Assembly (NCBI GenBank): GCA_024362935.1
Contig: JANCRA010000008.1
Coordinates: 29,568,557-29,632,556, forward strand
DNA: 64,000 nucleotides
Origin: Setophaga petechia
Lineage: Eukaryota > Chordata > Aves > Passeriformes > Parulidae
Reading direction: 5' to 3'
Shown here: in pieces, positions 28,179 to 41,162 of the stretch
Layout: each line of letters begins with the position of its first letter
How positions within the stretch are numbered: position 1 is the stretch's first letter
Program-made: the position numbers and the translations under genes
Notes under the pieces: generated by a model
What the model was told of the DNA's origin: nothing
Databases searched by the model: none
Seen by the model: the letters and a program-made list of their open reading frames with translations, nothing else

Positions 28179-31100
28179 CCTGAGCTAGCTTTAAACAGGC
28201 CACCTGCAGTGCTGCAAGCTGTGTATCAACAATAACATGGGAGCTGGAAATCTGCCCAGGGGCAAGATCAGTGGTTTGGTAGGTAACTGTTCCATTGGGA
28301 GCACAGCTATGGGAGGCCACAGCTTTGCAGCTATCAGCATTCAAGCCAACCAATTTCAGGCTAGCTGGGTACTTCTGTGCCACCCAAAGTTGCAGTGAGC
28401 ATGATGGGCTGCTGGGAAGAGCTGCATTCATTATTTCCCCCAGGTGCATGTGAGGAGCAGTAGAGACCTGTTTATCACTGTGGTTCTGTGCCTGTGCTGT
28501 CCAGAGAGTTTCATCCCTTGAGAGGTGGTTTGAAGTGTGCAAATATTTATTACTGGGACAAGCACGTGCACTGGAGAAGAAGCTCTCATTTCCATAGGAT
28601 TCCACTTCAGTTCATTCAGTGCACTCTGACACAAAGTGTTTTGCAGCATCTGATAAGCATCTGTCACTACGTTGTGCAAAAAATGTCTTAGGAGATGTCT
28701 TAATTACTGAGAAAAAATGCAACTTCCAAATGCAGCAGCAAAGAAAAAAATGTTGAAAAGCAATGGAAAATAATTTTACAACAATTAATTTCTATCAGAG
28801 ACTGAAGTATCCAGCTCCAAAAAAGGCAACAGAAATTAGTAGCCCACTAAGGAAATGATGTCTAAGAAGAACCTGAAAGAATTGTTAGATTTTTCCTTCA
28901 GAGCTCTCTATCACTGTAATTTAAACTTTTTTTTTTTTTTTAATTGGCATTGAGAATCCTACTTCTACTAGAGTTAACTTGTTCAGATGTTCCATTTCAT
29001 GTGATGGACAGTGCTGTCCCTCCCTGTCACTGCCCAGTCCTCCCTTGTCTTTTGAAGAGAGACAGAGGTTTTCTTGAGGGCTACGGGGCCATCATGAGCT
29101 GCTGCTCTCTGCAGAGCTGTATGCTGGCACATTTCTCTCCTCGACATCTCAGAGATATGCTTTCTTTTGGAAGAATTTGTAATACATAAAAAGATTAAAA
29201 AAAGGTAAGGAGTTAAAAAAAACCCAGAATACTTACAAGAAACCCATGAAATTCTGGTATATATTATTGGAAAATATTTAATTTGGTGTAATTAATAGAG
29301 AATTCAGTCTACTGCAATGACATCATCCCTAACATGTAGTTCAAATATTTCCTCAAGATATACAGAACTATGAAACAGAATAACTTTAATTCTGAATGAA
29401 TAGAAAAGAAGAAAGTGAAGTTTGTCTAGGTCACTGAAAGGACATAGATTTTTTATTTGACATTACCATTTGAATAGACAAAACATAGAATTGTTGAGTA
29501 GCACACCAAGCTAGCATGCTAAGGTTTGTGTAGTTGTAGGCTACAGATAGGAAGATAATAATGTAAAGTCTAAAATATCTATGAATCTGTGGAATAATAT
29601 AACAAAGTATATTTGACAAATATTTCCTTCACAGAACTACTTCAGGCATGGTTGACAATGTCATCACAGTGTTATGAGAAAACAACTCTGATCTACTACA
29701 GATAAGGGAGATGAAAATGGAATTTTTTTTTAAAGAGTGAAGATTGATTTATTCACTGTGTAGGTAACTAAAGGAAGTTGTGATTTGTATGCTGTAGAAT
29801 TCATATAGGCATTTGTACTAAAACTCTGAGAGCACAGAAGCAGTTTAAGTCAAGATATTATTTCCTTATTAAGGGTACAGAAAGGCTAAATTGCTTTTCA
29901 GATTTACTAGTCCCCTTTTTTTTTCCTAAAAATAGTTTTTGGTTTTATTGCCATTACAAATGGTTATTTAATTTCAAATCATAGAAGATTATGCTGTCAT
30001 TCTATTGGCAACTATTTCTCTAAGCTGATATTTTAGTTTTTGAAAAAATAATCTATTTCGATATATCATCACTGGACAGTGGCTCAGTAATTAAGGAATT
30101 CTGATTCTGTCAACATGTAATAGAAAATAAGCACATGTAATTAATAGATTTAGGAGAAATCTTTAGAATTTTGTCTTAATGTCTGACTTTTGGTTGCATT
30201 TCACAATGGCACAGGTGTTATTTTCTGGTTTGAATCATGGTATTTAATATAACTATATTGAATCTGTTACACATCTGATGATAAACATCTCTCTGTTTAT
30301 TTTCAGTGTATTTTGATGATTTGCTCCAATAGGAATTTCTCACCTTCCTTTTGGAAAGAAATGAAGTGGGGAGGCCAGTTCAGCAAATAGTAGCTTTTAA
30401 TTTCTCTATTCCAAGAGTTGCTAAAGACCCTTTGTAATCTCATATTTTAAAGAAGCTAATTTTTCAGAGTTTCAGAGTTTTCTATTATAGAATCTGGGAG
30501 TCAAAAAGCCCCACCACAGCCACACCCCATACATTTTGGACGTAGGCAAAACGTTTTTTAGAACTTACTATGGACCCTAATGTCCCCTTGCCCCTGCAAT
30601 GAAAGGACTGGGTTATACTTTTCTTACTCTTGAGTTACTATTTCAAAAATTGGAGCCAAAGGGAGAACATGAGACTGGACTGTTGAGAAAAATGTCTGTT
30701 TAAAATTCCATCCATCTTGGTATTTGTTATCTTCAACTGGAGTACATGTATAATTTTTTCCTTAAGTGATTATAGAAGACAAGGGACGAATTCCTCATAA
30801 GCAAATTATTTCATTAAATTGATCTAGTGCATCTACCTGCAACAAAGTGATTCCACCACAGATGATTTAGCAGTGATTTAGTTCAAACTACTGTCAGGAT
30901 GAAAAATGTTTTGAATTAATACTGTTCGTGTAAGGAACAGGGTCAGGCAGAGATATAGGGAACTGTCATTTGTACATAAATGTAAGTGCTATTTTATATG
31001 ATCCCCAGCTACTGACAGGAAGCTGTTTGATAGCTTGCTGTGTTCTCCCTTTTTTCCTCCCCTCTTTGTTTAACCTTTATGCCATGGACACATTTTTCCT

Positions 31101-31390
31101 CCTTGAGGAAAAATGCTTTCTGCATATCTGATTCAGAGCTATCCAGGCCATGCTTGACCTTGACAGACTATAGAGTCTTTACTGGTTAATCCCTTGTGTA
31201 TAATTATCAATTTACTTTTATTTTACCAGATTTGAGACTTGCTTGGATTCACTAGGTGGGCTCAGAAGCCCCACATGTCATGGGAAGCACAGGAACAGTC
31301 TCCCTGTCAGTGGCTTGGGATCTACCAATAAAGACTAGCTTGGAGAATGAGGGAGGGAGCAATACCTCACTGAAAATGTATCCCTTAAAC

Positions 31391-31575
31391 TCACAGAAGC
31401 TTTTAAGTTGGCAAAGACCTACAAGATCATCAAGCCCAACCTCTGACTGATCCCCCTTGTCAAACAGACCCTGGCACTGAGTGCTAGGTCCAGTCATTTC
31501 TTGAACACTTCCAGGGATGGTGACTCCTCCATCTCTCTGGGCAGTCCACTCCAGTCTGTTCCAGTCCTTCTGCTT
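31391..31575 (-). mobile_element. CR1 LINE 3'-end fragment, longer copy
   Basis: The reverse-complement CR1 3' region is recognisable by AAGACCTACAAGATCATCAA, then CCAGTCATTTCTTGAACACT with CCAGGGATGGTGACTCCTCC shortly after, and CTCTGGGCAGTCCACTCCAG. It is 5'-truncated as is usual for CR1. The left edge falls at TCACAGAAGC; the right edge is approximate. Confidence 0.88.
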
Positions 31576-33013
31576 GAGCACTGAGCAGGCTGGATAGCTC
31601 TTTCCTGGGAAACCTATATTCCCATTTATGTCATGATCCTTGCTTCTATTAAAAGTATGCTGTAGGATGCAAATTAGTAATACACTTACTCTGCTCTGGC
31701 CATTTTAAAAGTCAAATTGTTTATAGGCCTGGTAAGGCAAATTGCCCTGCATACTGCCCTGACCTGTGTCAGAATGTAAAGTTGAGTACGTCAGGACATA
31801 CACAGACTCTAATCCTCAGGTAACCAATTTTACTGTTTTAGATTTCTGTTTGTACCACACAGGCTATAGGATGGAGCCATGGAAAGCTTGGTGGATTACA
31901 GGAATGTCGCATGTTCATAAAAGCTGACAACTCGCCTTTGAAAATGAAACGTTTCTCATATTTGGGAGAAAAATAAGGAGAGACTCCCTGCACAGAGCAA
32001 GGAGAGTTAAGATTTCCTCTCATTTTGGCCCTTCTAAAGGTCATTGCAGAAAGTGTTGTAACACAAAGTGATTTTAACCTGCCTCTGTTAATGTGACATT
32101 TGGAGCATGGCTGTGGCAGTCTGATGTGACAGCAGGCAAATGTTGCGTTGTGCTGTGCTAGTAAATGGCAGACGACTTGATAAAATGAGGGACTTACTCA
32201 CGTATTTAGTCTGTGCTTCCCCTCTCCAGAGGAAAAGACTTTGAAAAGTCTCTGAAGTGTGAATCCCAAAGGTCAGTAGATGCACAAAAGCCTTGTTGAA
32301 TTCACAGAAGAGAACAGAATTTAAAAAAACAATTTGTGAATTTTCACACCCAGAAAATGTTAAGTAGGATTTAAGGCTGCAGTTGTGTACAGAAGCTATA
32401 AATCACCAAAAGCTTTTTAACTGCTCATATCTAGGTTTGATAAATTCAGCTGACAACCTAAGTGATAACCTGTAGCCAAATGCTAGATTATTTCCTGTGT
32501 GTTACAGGTTCATTTTTCAGCACTTTAGAGCTACTTTAATCCCTGAAAAACTCAAGTAGCTTTAGTCCATCTGATTTACTGTGCTAGATAAAATCAGTAG
32601 TGCACATAACTCCAATTGTGGACTGAGTCTGGAGAGAGTGGGGTTTACAGAAACATTAGTTCTGGAGAAGACTGTGGGCTCGCAAGCCATAAATATGTAG
32701 ATAGGTGTCCTTTGAATATAGAATGCTCTACTGATGCCACGGACCATAGTGTAAGCTAAATATTTCATCCCTTACCTGGTCTCGAGCTGGAATTTTGCTT
32801 TTGTTTCCCTTGTTAATACATATTTCAATTATCTTTTTTTAATGAAAACTCAATTTACTTTTTTAAGTCTCTATAATCTATTTGAATGGAAGAGGCAGAC
32901 TAAATGAAAGGAATACAAAAGATAAAATATTTGGGGAAAGGACAACTGAGTTATGCTTTTTAATTTTTAAGTCACTCAATAATTTTGAAAATGCCACCCA
33001 AAGTGGATTTTGC

Positions 33014-33156
33014 TGAATATTAGTTCAGTTGGTCAGAGCATGGTGCTGTTGATCCCAAGGACATGGGTTCAAACCCCACATGGACCATTCACTTAAGAGT
33101 TGGACTCATTGATCCATGTGGGTCCCTTCCAACTCGGGGTATCCTGTCATTCTGTA
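33014..33156 (+). mobile_element. tRNA-Ile-derived SINE with CR1-like tail (TguSINE1-like)
   Basis: The first 74 bases (33014-33087) align without gaps to tRNA-Ile, including a tRNA-like TGGTGCT...CCAAGG anticodon-arm region. The pol III A box (33021-33032) and B box (33066-33076) both fit the consensus. Only about three of seven acceptor-stem pairs survive, so it is not a working tRNA gene. The remaining 69 bases read like the 3' end of a CR1 LINE (a GTTGGACTC...GGGTCCCTTCCAACTC pattern ending TCATTCTGTA), which is how such SINEs borrow CR1 enzymes. I recall this architecture as the songbird family TguSINE1; the name is from memory. No clear target-site duplication was found. Confidence 0.85.
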
Positions 33157-33799
33157 AAGCTAGCTGTGCAGCCAAGTCAACCTAGACATTCCCCATCCCA
33201 AATGGAGCAAAGCTGAAACCTAACTTTTTAAAGATGTAGTAGCCAGAAAAATGAATCTCCCTTGGCTTCATAACTGGAGATTTGAGCATGAAGGCATTTT
33301 TCCAAACTTTTCCTCCCTTAGACCTTTGCAGTGATTGACAAAGAAGATCTGGCCAGAATAATGAAAATGGGTTTTTTCTCTTTTACTGAATAACAAATAG
33401 AGAATAACAGTCTAGGTAGGAGCATTGCAAAGTTCCTCAGCTACGCCTTGTGAAATTTAACGTAGAGATTTACTTAGCATGAGATCCTAAAAGGAATAAA
33501 AGTTTATCTTAAACGGTCTGTCAGGTTGAATTTATTCACATTAATTGGCCTGGAGCTCTTCCATTTAACAAAACCTTGGCTGCTCTTGCATGGGCAGAGT
33601 GCTTGGAAGGAAGGGCTCTTTTTGCTGCCTAAAGATGCACCCATGCAAAGCTGTCCAACTAACATCCCTGGCAGGGCTTCCTATCCCACAGGGCTGTGGA
33701 CAGATGTACTGGGAGAGTAGCTTTGGGCCTTCACAGTCTGCCTACATACCTCCTGGTGCTGGGCAGCAGATCCTACAGGAATGTGTACTGCCTCTTTTG

Positions 33800-33939
33800 T
33801 GACAGATTTGAGGAATTCAAGAAATGACTGCACCTGTCACTTGGTGCCATGGTCAAGTTGACAAGGTGGAGATCAGTCAAAGGTTGGACTCCATGACCTT
33901 GGAGATCTTTTCCAACCTAAATGATTCTGTGATTTTTAT
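33800..33939 (+). mobile_element. CR1 LINE 3'-end fragment, plus orientation
   Basis: The copy begins near GAAATGACTGCACCTGTCAC and continues through TGGTGCCATGGTCAAGTTGA, GGTTGGACTCCATGACCTTG and TCTTTTCCAACCTAAATGAT to a terminus of the TTCTGTGATT type. This is the typical CR1 3' untranslated end in sense orientation. The 5' border is approximate, and nothing upstream (33540-33800) could be assigned to CR1. Confidence 0.88.
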
Positions 33940-36900
33940 CATTATGAGCCTCAAAAAGCACAGCCATGGCCAGGCATGGGTAATGGGGGCAAGGTGCACT
34001 CCAGCCTTTGGGCTGATGACAGCTGGACATGCATTAAAATTATGCACGTTGGAACCCCAGATATAGCAGTGCTTCTCCCGAAGTTCAGATAACTGCAAGG
34101 AGCAGATGCAAAGAATGGAGACAAGACATGATTTCTAATAATCACCTTTCTAATCATCACCTTTGCAGCACCTATTGCTTTGGGCTTTCACTGACTCACT
34201 AATATATAGACTAAAAAAACAGGTGTAAAAGTGGCTCATCATAGTCTTCATTACAATATAATTAATTGTCTCATGACTGTCTGTAATTTACATTCATCCA
34301 AGAGGCACTCATTCCAGGTGACATTCATATTCTCATCATTTTGGATAAATTTAGAATGAAATATTTATGCTTCATTTAAGACTACACATATTCCTCTTGT
34401 TAGCTTTCCTTTCATCTTGACATTGCAACTATTGTTAAAAACAAGCAAAAAGTGGGGAGACAGGAGTAGGGGAGTAAAATGTTACATTTTCATGTCATAA
34501 ACCAAGTACTCAAGACTCAGAAATTACAGGATCAAAGATAAAAACTCACAAATAGTTTTTCCATCCATTCTAAAGTATAAAATTATTAATGTTGAAAATC
34601 TCTAGCAATGAAAAAGTTACAAGCAGCCAAGGTAAACTCAATTCAAGGGCCAGATAAGGAAACTGGAATTGTCTGTCCTGGCAGACCTGATTTTAACTGG
34701 GTGAGAGATTAGGTCATGGAGTCTTTTAGTCCATGGCTTTTAGTCACTTTGCATTAAGAAATTCTGTCCCTGTTTTACATTGCTCAGGATGGGGATGGAA
34801 ACACAGAGTTGAAATATTTCATAATGTTACTCTAGTTCAGTAAAATTGTTTGCCACTTAGCATTCCAAATAGTTTCTTGACTAAAACAGAAATGGGAAAG
34901 CTACCCAAGATGCACAGAAAGGAAATACACTCTTAAGGGTTCTCTGAATTTTCCCTTTGTCAATCCTTTCTATTCATCTTTGTTGATATCCTTGCAGAGC
35001 AGAGGTGGTTAAAAAACTAGGAAAAAACCCTTGAAAACTGGGTTTAATTCTTGCTGTGGTAAAACTGCTAAGAATTTTACAATTGGGTAATTTTTTTATT
35101 AAAAAATAGTGATATGCATATACTGCTATCTCAGATTTGACATAAGCATCATATAACTTCCTCTGTCACCACCATGTGTGTATTTTCCACTCTTTGTAGA
35201 AGGCCAGTAGCAATCAGTTCCTGGAATAGTGGTAAACTCCTTTGTGCTTTGACTTGAATATCCTCCTATGTATTCCCTTTTCTCAGATGGTATGAGTTTT
35301 CTGACAATTGTCCTCATCTGAGATTTGTTAATTGCTGTTCAAGAAATTGTTGCAGATTTCCCAAACTAAAAGATGTGGGTGCCTTGTAAAGGTCTGAGGC
35401 AGGAGGAGAGCTTCTTAGCTTGTACACATGATAGGTTTCCATCCTATACTGCAATGTAACAGCCATTCTCAATGATGGGATTTTGCCTGTGATCCATAAT
35501 TATGAGGCTAGAGAAGGACTAAAGGGACTATTCAGATTACATGTTGGCCAAATCATCAGGTAACTCTATGTAATAGTCAACAAGTAGAAGAAGCTGCCAG
35601 GACAGTTATGCCATACACATTCATTTTTCTAAACAAGCTAGCTAGATGATGGTGGATAATTAATCCCAATGGAATAACCAAGGTAAAACAAAATGGAATA
35701 GCTGTTTTTCTTTTTTGATCTGGAATGTTTCTATAAATTGTGCTGTTACATAGAAATCAATAGCTGATCTGTTAGGTGTATAAAACCCAAACAACAGATA
35801 AAATATAAATGAAGCTGCATCACTCTAAATTGGGTCAAATCCCATTGGAAATGGGTCAGGCCTTTAGGAATCATTCCCTACTGTTGATTATAATGAGTGC
35901 AAAAGGTTTTAAAACCAGCTTACAGCTTTTAATCAGCAGTAGCTTATGGTATGATGAATTACTGCCATGTATGTGCTGTAATTAAACAGTGCTTTATGAA
36001 GATAGTGTAGCTGTAACACTAAACTCTGAGATTGATACAGAAAAGTTCTGAATCCATCCTGAAATGTTAAATTGATGGGTATTAAGGGCCTTCAGCATCT
36101 TACACAGTCAAACCTGTAATGGGACAAGACAACACATGAGACCTCATTTTGCACATGGATTAAATACTCATCTGTGACTGTAGCAGCTTTTAAATTTTTA
36201 AGGTATTGATCCACAGCCTACTTTGACCTTATGGTAGATAACCTGAACCAATGTTAAGTACCCAAAATATAGAAATTATTTTCTTGAGGCATATGAAATG
36301 CAAACCTTTATTTCCTTCAACAAATGAAGTTATACCAGGTGTGTGACACCCTGCTGCAATGTCTTCTTCCAGGACTACAAATGAAAAAGGTGTATATAGA
36401 ATTTATTTCTTGATAAAGTGTCTATACTGTTAATTGTGTGTCATTTTGAATGGGGTTTTTGTGGATTGGTTTTTGGTTTTTTTTTTTCGTTTTGACAAAT
36501 TTACAAACTGACTCTGCTTGCCAAGAAAATGAACTTCCAAATTTCATTATATATTTGTTTTATTTGATAATTGAATATTATGGATTTAATTGAAAGCTGT
36601 TTTAGTTAGTTTACCAGTTAAATGGTAAGAATGTAGATCCTCACGCTGTTCCTCAGATGCTTGCTTGATCTTTAGTTCCCTGCATGCCCATCTTTACACC
36701 AGCATTTATCTGTCCAGACTTGCACTAAAATGTGGCACATCTAAGCAACATCTAAGCCCTAATACCTCAGGACAAATTGTTTTCTGAAAAAATGCAACAT
36801 TGCTCAGGATGCCCCCATACACAACAGACAGACCACCCACATAAAAAGTGCATAATTCAGATGTTGTTTCACCCTCCACTTGCTGTATAAAATGAATTTA

Positions 36901-37778
36901 CATCAAAAACTCCTTTATTCTGAAGGTACTGAATTGCTCCTGAGATATATCTGAGGTTATTTTCTAAGTCTTTCATGATTATTCTTTTTTGCTATGTATC
37001 AATAACTAAATATCAATTTACCACAAAGAAAGAGAAAAATGGCAGTCCAGAAGCTGGGGCATTAATCTAAACGGGGGGGGAAACTGATTTTGGATCCCTT
37101 ATCCAGATTTTTCTGAGAGGGAACTTAAACCATTATTTGATGGATCTCAGAGGGATATTCCTTTTACTGATCTAGGAGGCTGAGTGGGGCTACAGGAAAT
37201 TCCTCTTTCTTGTCTCAAAAAAGTATTGGGTAAGATCTAGAATATATCTGCACTGTTAATTATGCCCATATCTGTTTTTGACTTTGGTGCCTAGGTCATT
37301 GAATTTTCTGGCTAACACAAGAGGAAATAGAAATGGAAATTCCTTGACTTACATTTGAACAGTCATAGACCTTTGAATTACTTTATTAACAGGAAAAGGT
37401 ACATAGTTAGCTGAAAGTAGTTAAATGGTAGGAAATGTCAAGAAAAATCTTAAGCCCAAATATATCAGTGCAACAGGAGTCATGTCTGGCTGAGCTCAGT
37501 TTTTGTTGTCTGTGTGCTGCACTCTATTTGTACAGGTGTAAGCAACAGCAGGATTATTTTTTATGAGCAGGTATTGTTTTCTTTAGTGGCCTCTATGAAA
37601 ACCTTTCTTTCAAACATTTGTCCTTCAACTCTCTTCAAAGCTGTGCTGCTGCATCCAATAAATCATTGTGTAAGAAGGGAATAATTTATTAGTTCTGTGT
37701 TTGTTTTCCTTCACCTTTTATTTGTAAGGAGATCATCTCAGGAGATGAAACCTGTGTCACCTGTGATATCCATGAAAA

Positions 37779-37825
37779 TTCAAACAACTTACCCAGATAT
37801 TTGCATCTGGGTAAGTTGTCTTGAA
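37779..37825. repeat. Near-perfect inverted repeat (hairpin)
   Basis: Arms ACAACTTACCCAGAT (37784-37798) and ATCTGGGTAAGTTGT (37805-37819) pair over 15 bp with no mismatch around a 6-base loop, ATTTGC. Five more pairs follow (37779-37783 with 37821-37825) if C at 37820 is bulged. Confidence 0.95.
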
Positions 37826-40424
37826 CCGCCTTAAAGAAAGATGGAGACAGTTCCAGAACAAAACTAAATCTTATGCTTTGGTATGTGTCTATAGGAAATC
37901 AAGCAAATCATGCTCTATAAGAAATGCTTGTCTTCCTCAGCTTCTTGACAGAGACCCCAGATAAGGTAGCTGTGATATACACCATACCCACTGAAATTTG
38001 GACAGTGGAATCCCACCAAATCACCTTCTAAATGATAAATAGTGTAGTGGCTCTAAAGAGGAGGAATTAACTGTGGAAATAAGTTAAATGAAGCCCTACC
38101 CATTTGCTTCTTCTGTAGGTTTAAAGTCATCAATCACTTCCCATATAATAGCGTTTAAATAACCAAGTTCAGACACTTAATTTTTACTAGCTTTAGATCT
38201 CACAAAAATAATTTGGTGCTGATGAAGAATAAATCAAACAAAAATTAAATCTGAAAATATGAGAATCCTTGCTAAAAAAGCTGAAAAAGCCCAAATTGTG
38301 TTTTTTAGTAATGCAAATTGAGATAAATTAATTTTAGATTTGTCTCTAGCACAACAATTTGGACAGCACAGCAAATCTGAAGACTAGTTCCTCAGTTCTA
38401 GAATTGATAGGTATATCACCATGAATGACTTATTGTAGTATGACAAGGGAAAAAAGGAGACTTTACCATCCTAATTTATACTGCCTTGGTGCATATAGTT
38501 TTCTTGTACCTACAGATCATGCTGAATGGCCAGCAGTATCCCATCCAGAAACCAGGAAGCTCTCAGTGAGGTTTTCAACATCAGGCTCTGTTGCACCTCT
38601 TATCCTCTGTATGGTGAATTGTGAATGGAAATATTCATCCAAATTTTTCACCCGTTAGGCTGACTTTAAGGCCAGTTGGGAATAACAATTTGCTTCCAAA
38701 AATTGAGCAAATGAGTTTTTTAAATAGATAATGGTCTGATAATTTGTGTACTTATGATGGCTGAACCAAGGTAGCTGAGTTGGTGACCCAACAGCCTGTG
38801 AAAAGCTGTGACTTTCTTGTGTGTGTTGCCTTACGTCTTCAGCAGTCTTGTGGGATGTGTCACCTCTGGCTAATGGGCTAGTTTTGGAGTGAATTTTACA
38901 AGGACAGAAATTGTTAGTGCTGTTCCTGGGTTTTGGATACTTTGTGGGCTACCTGAGGCACCTCACTAATTGCTGTGGCTGACTGTGTCCCCTTGTGCCT
39001 GCTCTTTGCAGAAAGCCAGTTTGGTGTCTAGTCAGCTCAGCAGAGATTCCTCTGTCACTCCCTCTTAATGCATTTGTTACCAACATAGAATATTTTAACA
39101 ACCACATCTCTAGAGAAACAAACCAACCAACTAACTAGAAAAAACCAAAGACCAAATGCTATTTGATTATAAGTCTATAATTTTAATTTTTTTCTTTTTA
39201 AAAAATACTTAGTAACATTTACTGAATTTTGCTATATGTAGTAATCCTGTTTAACATCTGGAAAAGAGATTAAATATTTCAGATTTTTTAATTTGCATTT
39301 GTTGGTTTTGCTTGGCAATCAAAGGAGATTGCAAGATAAATTTATTTGTTGTAAGAAAAAATCATTTATGCAGTATTTAAAACAAAAAGTTGATTTCATT
39401 AATTCTTTATTTGTTTCCACCAAAAATTAAATACTGACAAAAATTGTAATGTAATTTGGAGACAGTTTATTTTAAAACTGGCTTTAACACTTTCTTTTAT
39501 TTATGATTTCTATAAATGTATAGTAATATAACTTTAGAAAAATATTTTCTTATCTGGCATGCTCTTACACAAATTTATTGTGATAATTCTGTTCAACTTT
39601 ATTTTCAAGAGGCCTGTTTTCTTTCTGATGTAGAATTAAATTAGTCATACACAGTTCCTCTAAGAATATGTCTCCAGTAAGAAGCAGAGAAATTCAGATG
39701 GTTTTTCACCACTTCAAATTATGTGTATAGTGCTTTCTTGATTGTTAAATTACACTCTAGGCTAGGTCATGGTATAGAATAATTTTTATTTTCAAGTGGA
39801 TGGGAATTAGATGATTTAGAAGGATATTACTGGGTATCAGAAAGCAGGTAATTTTATGTTTAAGCTCAACAAAAGGTTTGTATGGGGTGTAAAGGAGGTT
39901 TTTATTAAGAAAAGAGGAGCAGGAAATTGGACCTCTTTAGAACAGATTTACCCAATTTCTCTTACTGAAGTCAGTGAGTAGGTTTTCACAAAACCAGTAT
40001 CAGCTATTGAAGGAAACAGATAATGCACAAGCTACATCATGATACATTTAGCATTTGTTTTCAATTGAATGCAATTATCTTTCATCCACAGAGGTTTTTC
40101 AGCAAGTCCTGTAAAAATCTCCTAAGATATGGAAAGACCCACTGAAGGAAATTAAAACAGTATGTCTGAGAACATCATGTCCCAAGATAAAAAAAAGAAT
40201 AAAATTATACATCATCAAAAATGCAGTATCAGTATATATTTTCTGTTTGTTCACTACTTCATTTTCATATGCAAAATCAGGAAACTCAGAAGGACAGTTT
40301 TATAAACAAAAGTCTCAATCTGAGTACTTATTTCTGTTCTGTTGATGAATTGCCACTTTTGAACTGGACCCAGCTGAATGATACCTGTAACTCTCTCTTT
40401 GGACTTCTTCTGAAAAACTTCAGA

Positions 40425-40478
40425 ATGGTAGAGAATGGTTATTTTGGTAAATGGTAAAGGGTAAAATAGTTGTTTTTT
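40425..40478 (+). repeat. Dispersed repeat, copy 1 (partner near 41.74 kb)
   Basis: ATGGTAGAGAATGGTTATTT and the following bases match the segment at 41736 with about 6 mismatches in 54. The same orientation and similar spacing suggest a duplicated or dispersed element of unknown family. Confidence 0.85.
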
Positions 40479-40844
40479 TATAAGAAGCTTAGATATGACA
40501 TTAGGGACTTAACAATAGGTTAAAAGGTCTGTATGCAATATTTCTTTTGGAGGTACACAGGCATTAAGGATAAACATGGCTGGCTGTCAGGGCTTTCATC
40601 TCTCCAGCATTGCCTGCTGTAACCTTTGGTGATGAAGCATGATGAGGCTGTGCCTGTGTCCTCCCATCCTTCCTCTGTGCCTCCCACCACCTCTGCCACT
40701 GTTCACCAGGCTCAGCATGGTTGCCTGGCCTGGCCACTGGGCTGTGTGTCCTACAGCTGTACCTGTGTCAACCTGCTCTCTGCTCTCTCTCTGGTCTTCC
40801 TTGTCAGATATCCCGGTCTTGCAAAGTGTTTTTGGGATGTTGAA

Positions 40845-40863
40845 GGGGTGGGGTGGGGTGGGG
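40845..40863 (+). repeat. (GGGGT)n run with G-quadruplex motif
   Basis: Four runs of G4 are separated by single T residues, followed by CACGTG. With one-base loops this is a very strong predicted G-quadruplex motif. The G-rich strand is the sense strand of GABBR2. Confidence 0.95.
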
Positions 40864-41123
40864 CACGTGTCAAAGCTGTGAAAGGATTCAGTATTTTCAG
40901 AGTAGGAACGTGAGCAGGAAAGGACTGTCGTTCAATGGTTAGTCTAGAAGAGCCCATGAAGTTTTTATGGTAGGTCCACCATGCCTCCCACATACACACA
41001 CAAGAAATACCAGAAAACCCATGACATGCCACCTTTAAATAAAACAGCATTTTCAAAATCTGCAAGAATGGGGGCATTCTGCACAGGGATGGAACAACTC
41101 AAGTGATGGAGCAGGTTGTCATG

Positions 41124-41162
41124 GTCTCAGTACCACTGAGACTTCTGGTCTTGATACCAGAA
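41124..41162. repeat. Two directly abutting hairpins
   Basis: The first hairpin pairs GTCTCAGT with ACTGAGAC (41124-41142, loop ACC). The second pairs TTCTGGT with ACCAGAA (41143-41162, loop CTTGAT). No base separates them. Confidence 0.9.

Noticed and set aside
27994..28605. Longest open frame in the window, 203 residues on the minus strand
   Set aside because: It runs through the pentamer microsatellite, which codes for the NRTEQNKTEQ repeats, has no recognisable domain, and sits in an intron without promoter or splice support. A chance frame is the simpler reading.
29190..29215. AAAAAAAGGTAAGG as a cryptic donor or ratchet site
   Set aside because: Preceded by A-rich sequence, not a pyrimidine tract, and there is no open frame matching GABBR2.
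33014..33087. Possible tRNA-Ile gene
   Set aside because: The acceptor stem pairs at only about three of seven positions and the sequence continues into a CR1-like tail, so it is the head of a SINE.
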